This document shows, piece after piece, positions 61,763-64,000 of a stretch of 64,000 nt of DNA; positions within the stretch are counted from its first letter, which is position 1; every line of letters starts with the position of its first letter. Source of the stretch: Hyphomicrobiales bacterium (GTDB taxonomy: Bacteria; Pseudomonadota; Alphaproteobacteria; Rhizobiales; Beijerinckiaceae); NCBI GenBank assembly GCA_027483505.1, contig JAIXUP010000073.1, positions 62,001-126,000 on the forward strand, given 5' to 3'. Both the position numbers and the translations under genes were made by a program. The notes below the pieces were generated by a model. The model saw only the letters and a program-made list of their open reading frames with translations, had not been told where the DNA came from and made no database searches.

Positions 61763-63976
61763 TCACCGCATCAACTCAGCCATCTCTGCCTTCAGCTGCG
61801 TCAAGCCATCTTGCAGGGCGCCCGGATATGAAATGGATGACGGGAAAAAGCTCTCGAAGTAGTCAGAAAGAGAGGTCGTGGCGGGCAGTTCGCGGAAACG
61901 CGCCAGATGTCGCTTGACGGCCTCCTCATCGCCGTTCCTGCGAGCTGCGACAGCCGCAAACAGCGGATACCAGCGCGCGTTCGGCCTCAAGGTCGCTGCG
62001 GTCTGGAGCCAGTGGCCGGCAACGTCTGGCTGGCCCCTCAGAAGTGCCGTGACGCCCGCGCCGATCGCCCATGTCCAACGGATCGTGCCAACGCGATCCA
62101 GACGCTCGGCGGCTTGAAAATAGCCGTCTGCCTGATCGAGCACGCCCAACAAAAGCATCGTATAGCCGAGCTCCTTGTAGACCCGTGCTGACCAAGGCAT
62201 CAGTGCGCGGGAGCGTTCGCAGGCGGCACGGTTCGCCTGCAGGTCTGCGAGAACCCTCAGCGTCTGACAGCGCCCATAGACGCTTGTCTGGAGATGCGGC
62301 GCGGTGGTTTCGACTTCCGTAAACAAGCGCATGGCTTCGGCAAGAAGATCCCGTTTCCTGTCTTGCGGGAGGCCGCTGTTTCCGGCCTGTGCCGCCAGAG
62401 CATTTGCGAAAAGCGCCTTGATTTGAAGATTGTCCGGATCCTGCTGCATTGCCGTCCGGAACAGTTCGGTCACACGGTCGGAGGTATCGCCGCGGTTGGC
62501 GAGATTCCGCGCCGTGAGGGCGGTGTCCATCGCCTGCGAAGCCCCTGGTCGCGTGATGCTCCAAGGATACGCCACTTCATCAAGCTTTTCAGTGATCAGT
62601 CGGCCGACACGGCCGAGGATTTCGTCTTGCATCTCCACGGTGGGGCGGGGCGGCGCCTTGAACTCGACCTGTTGCAGAACCTCACCCGAGGCGCGGACCA
62701 GCCTTGCGGTCACCAGCGCGCCGCCGTCGGCCGCCTGCACGGAACCTTCCACGCGCAGGTCGGGTTCGGGACCGCGCCCTTCCGCTGAGCGCACCCGGAT
62801 CGTGGGCACCGAACTCAGGCCCCCCGACAGGCGCGTCGTGAGCGCCCGGGCAAGCGCCGCCGTCTCGGGTTCGGGCGACATGGGCTCCAGTGCCCGCACC
62901 ACCAGAACCGGCGGGCCGGAGGCCGGGCGCGGCGCGCCAAACCACCATGCCGCCAGCCCTGCAGCGATCACAAGCGCGAGCCCGATCAGTGATGCAGTTA
63001 GACTCCGCCCACGGGACTTCGTCGTTGTAACGTCAGGCGCAACTCCGGATGGCGCATCGGCAAGCGATGGCGCGGCCCCGCCCTGACCTGCGATCGGGGA
63101 CCGTGAGAGCAAGGCCGCTGACGCCGAAGCCGGCGCTGGCTTCATCATCGCTCCGGGCCCGGGCGGGCTTTGGCGCTCGACGGCCGCGGCATCTCGCAAA
63201 TCGTCGACCAAGGCGCGCGTTGCTGGGTCTGGCTGGACAGCCAATTCCTCCCGCAGAAGCTGTTCCAGTTCGTTGTATTGGGCCAGAGCCTCCGCACGCC
63301 TGCCCGCAGCCGCCAGCGCGCTAATGAGCAACCGTTGGCCATCCTCCCGCAGTGGATCAAGCGCCAAAAGCCGTCGCGCCGCTTCGATCGCCGCTTCGAG
63401 TTGTTTTTCGTCCAGCCGAAAGGCGGCAAGACGCGCCAGCAGGTCCGTGGCGACAGTCAAGTAGCGCATGCGCTCGCGCGCCGCCCAGTCATCGAAGGCA
63501 GGCGAGCCCGTCTCCAGATCAGCAGCGAAGAGACCACGTACATGTGCAAGCGCCGCGCCCCAAAGTGCAGGATCAGGCGAGGCAACCGCGTGCTCCAGCA
63601 CGGATGTGTCACTCTCGATCCCGACCAGACGCACCTGCTCGGGGCTCGCAACCAGGTGCTCGGACAAGAAGGCGGGCAACTCGCGGCGCAGTTGACTCAG
63701 CGCCTGCCGCAAACTCTGGCGCGCCTGCTCCGGGCCACTGCGCTCCCAGCACAGATCTGCCAGCCTGTCACGCGGAACAGCCGCACCGCCCTGGGCCGCC
63801 AGATAGGCGAACACGGCCTTGGCCTTGACGGACAGCCCCGGCGGCAAATCCTCGCCGGCAATCGTCAACGGGCCCAGCAGACCCACGCGCACGAACGGCG
63901 CAAGGTCCCCGGCTTCAGGCGAGGAACCATCTGGAAGGGGCGTGATCGCCAATTGCGTCTTCCTCGAAAAACTCAC
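61763..63976 (-). CDS. Membrane-anchored SARP/BTAD-type regulator with TolB-like and TPR regions
   Basis: 737 residues from a GTG at 63976, close to the window edge and without a clear ribosome binding site, so the start may differ. Residues about 28-110 are a winged-helix domain of the SARP type (VRVGLLGPLTIAGEDL, then RQSLRQALSQLRREL). Residues about 120-265 are the BTAD helical repeat (LLALDPLREDGQRLLISALA, EELAVQPDPATRALV). One membrane helix follows (about 327-347), then a periplasmic TolB-like segment (VLVVRALEPMSPEPETAALA, DLRVEGSVQAADGGAL) and TPR-like repeats to the C-terminus. This CadC-like layout lets a periplasmic signal control a cytoplasmic DNA-binding domain. Target unknown. 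Confidence 0.8.
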   Translation of the reverse strand: MSFSRKTQLAITPLPDGSSPEAGDLAPFVRVGLLGPLTIAGEDLPPGLSVKAKAVFAYLAAQGGAAVPRDRLADLCWERSGPEQARQSLRQALSQLRRELPAFLSEHLVASPEQVRLVGIESDTSVLEHAVASPDPALWGAALAHVRGLFAADLETGSPAFDDWAARERMRYLTVATDLLARLAAFRLDEKQLEAAIEAARRLLALDPLREDGQRLLISALAAAGRRAEALAQYNELEQLLREELAVQPDPATRALVDDLRDAAAVERQSPPGPGAMMKPAPASASAALLSRSPIAGQGGAAPSLADAPSGVAPDVTTTKSRGRSLTASLIGLALVIAAGLAAWWFGAPRPASGPPVLVVRALEPMSPEPETAALARALTTRLSGGLSSVPTIRVRSAEGRGPEPDLRVEGSVQAADGGALVTARLVRASGEVLQQVEFKAPPRPTVEMQDEILGRVGRLITEKLDEVAYPWSITRPGASQAMDTALTARNLANRGDTSDRVTELFRTAMQQDPDNLQIKALFANALAAQAGNSGLPQDRKRDLLAEAMRLFTEVETTAPHLQTSVYGRCQTLRVLADLQANRAACERSRALMPWSARVYKELGYTMLLLGVLDQADGYFQAAERLDRVGTIRWTWAIGAGVTALLRGQPDVAGHWLQTAATLRPNARWYPLFAAVAARRNGDEEAVKRHLARFRELPATTSLSDYFESFFPSSISYPGALQDGLTQLKAEMAELMR

Positions 63977-64000
63977 GATGAATATGCAGGAAGATGGCCA

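Overview
The window is GC-rich (about two thirds G+C by eye), densely packed and rich in ABC importers. Gene content (UgpBAEC, PhnDCE, a Nac-type LysR regulator, PxpABC, polyamine-type ABC genes) and codon use suggest an alphaproteobacterium of the Hyphomicrobiales (Rhizobiales), for example a Bosea- or Phreatobacter-like genus. The genus is a guess. No rRNA, tRNA, CRISPR array or replication origin was seen.

Layout. (1) 1-24653, minus strand: one apparent operon reading DUF3467 protein, GAF-HlyD fusion, PqqD-like/M50/HlyD fusion, short SecA-like ATPase, periplasmic HlyD adaptor, and a giant exported protein of more than 5,700 residues. The giant protein has an LEPR-XLL N-terminus, a long internal RTX array, a propeller-like segment and beta-helix modules, and it runs off the window at base 1. 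No ABC exporter is present. The set looks like a dedicated, non-canonical export machine with its cargo, and it is the best candidate for an undescribed system. (2) 24954-33393: phosphorus acquisition. phnM-ugpBAEC (minus) and phnDCE (plus) diverge from a 145-bp region holding four 7-bp Pho-box-like half-sites at exact 11-bp spacing, two facing each way. (3) 33630-45258: nitrogen and 5-oxoproline use. An aminotransferase-RraA pair diverges from a Nac-type regulator, followed by accB-accC-pxpB-pxpC-BCCP-like-pxpA, an SDR and a polar amino acid ABC importer. Three perfect ATA-N9-TAT sites, the known Nac recognition pattern, lie at the regulator's start, before accB and before the SDR gene. (4) 45385-49699: a DctP-type binding protein overlapping a membrane GGDEF-EAL protein, with no TRAP permease. 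(5) 49973-55126: an amidohydrolase followed by a polyamine-type ABC importer. (6) 55127-58008: an accessory patch with two decayed IS6-family remnants on either side of an MFS transporter, then a small exported protein. (7) 58091-63976: a LuxR-type regulator with a 59-residue membrane protein, divergent from a BASS-like/TSUP transporter pair; a resolvase-fold protein without catalytic residues; and a membrane-anchored SARP/BTAD-TPR regulator.

How the parts fit. Regions 2 to 5 are scavenging modules for phosphorus, nitrogen and organic acids, and two of them carry recognisable nutrient-limitation operators. Region 1 is a surface or exoprotein system. The long open frames opposite the giant gene are shadows: its frame reads as coherent RTX, beta-helix and beta-rich protein throughout, and every stretch I sampled lies in the same phase.
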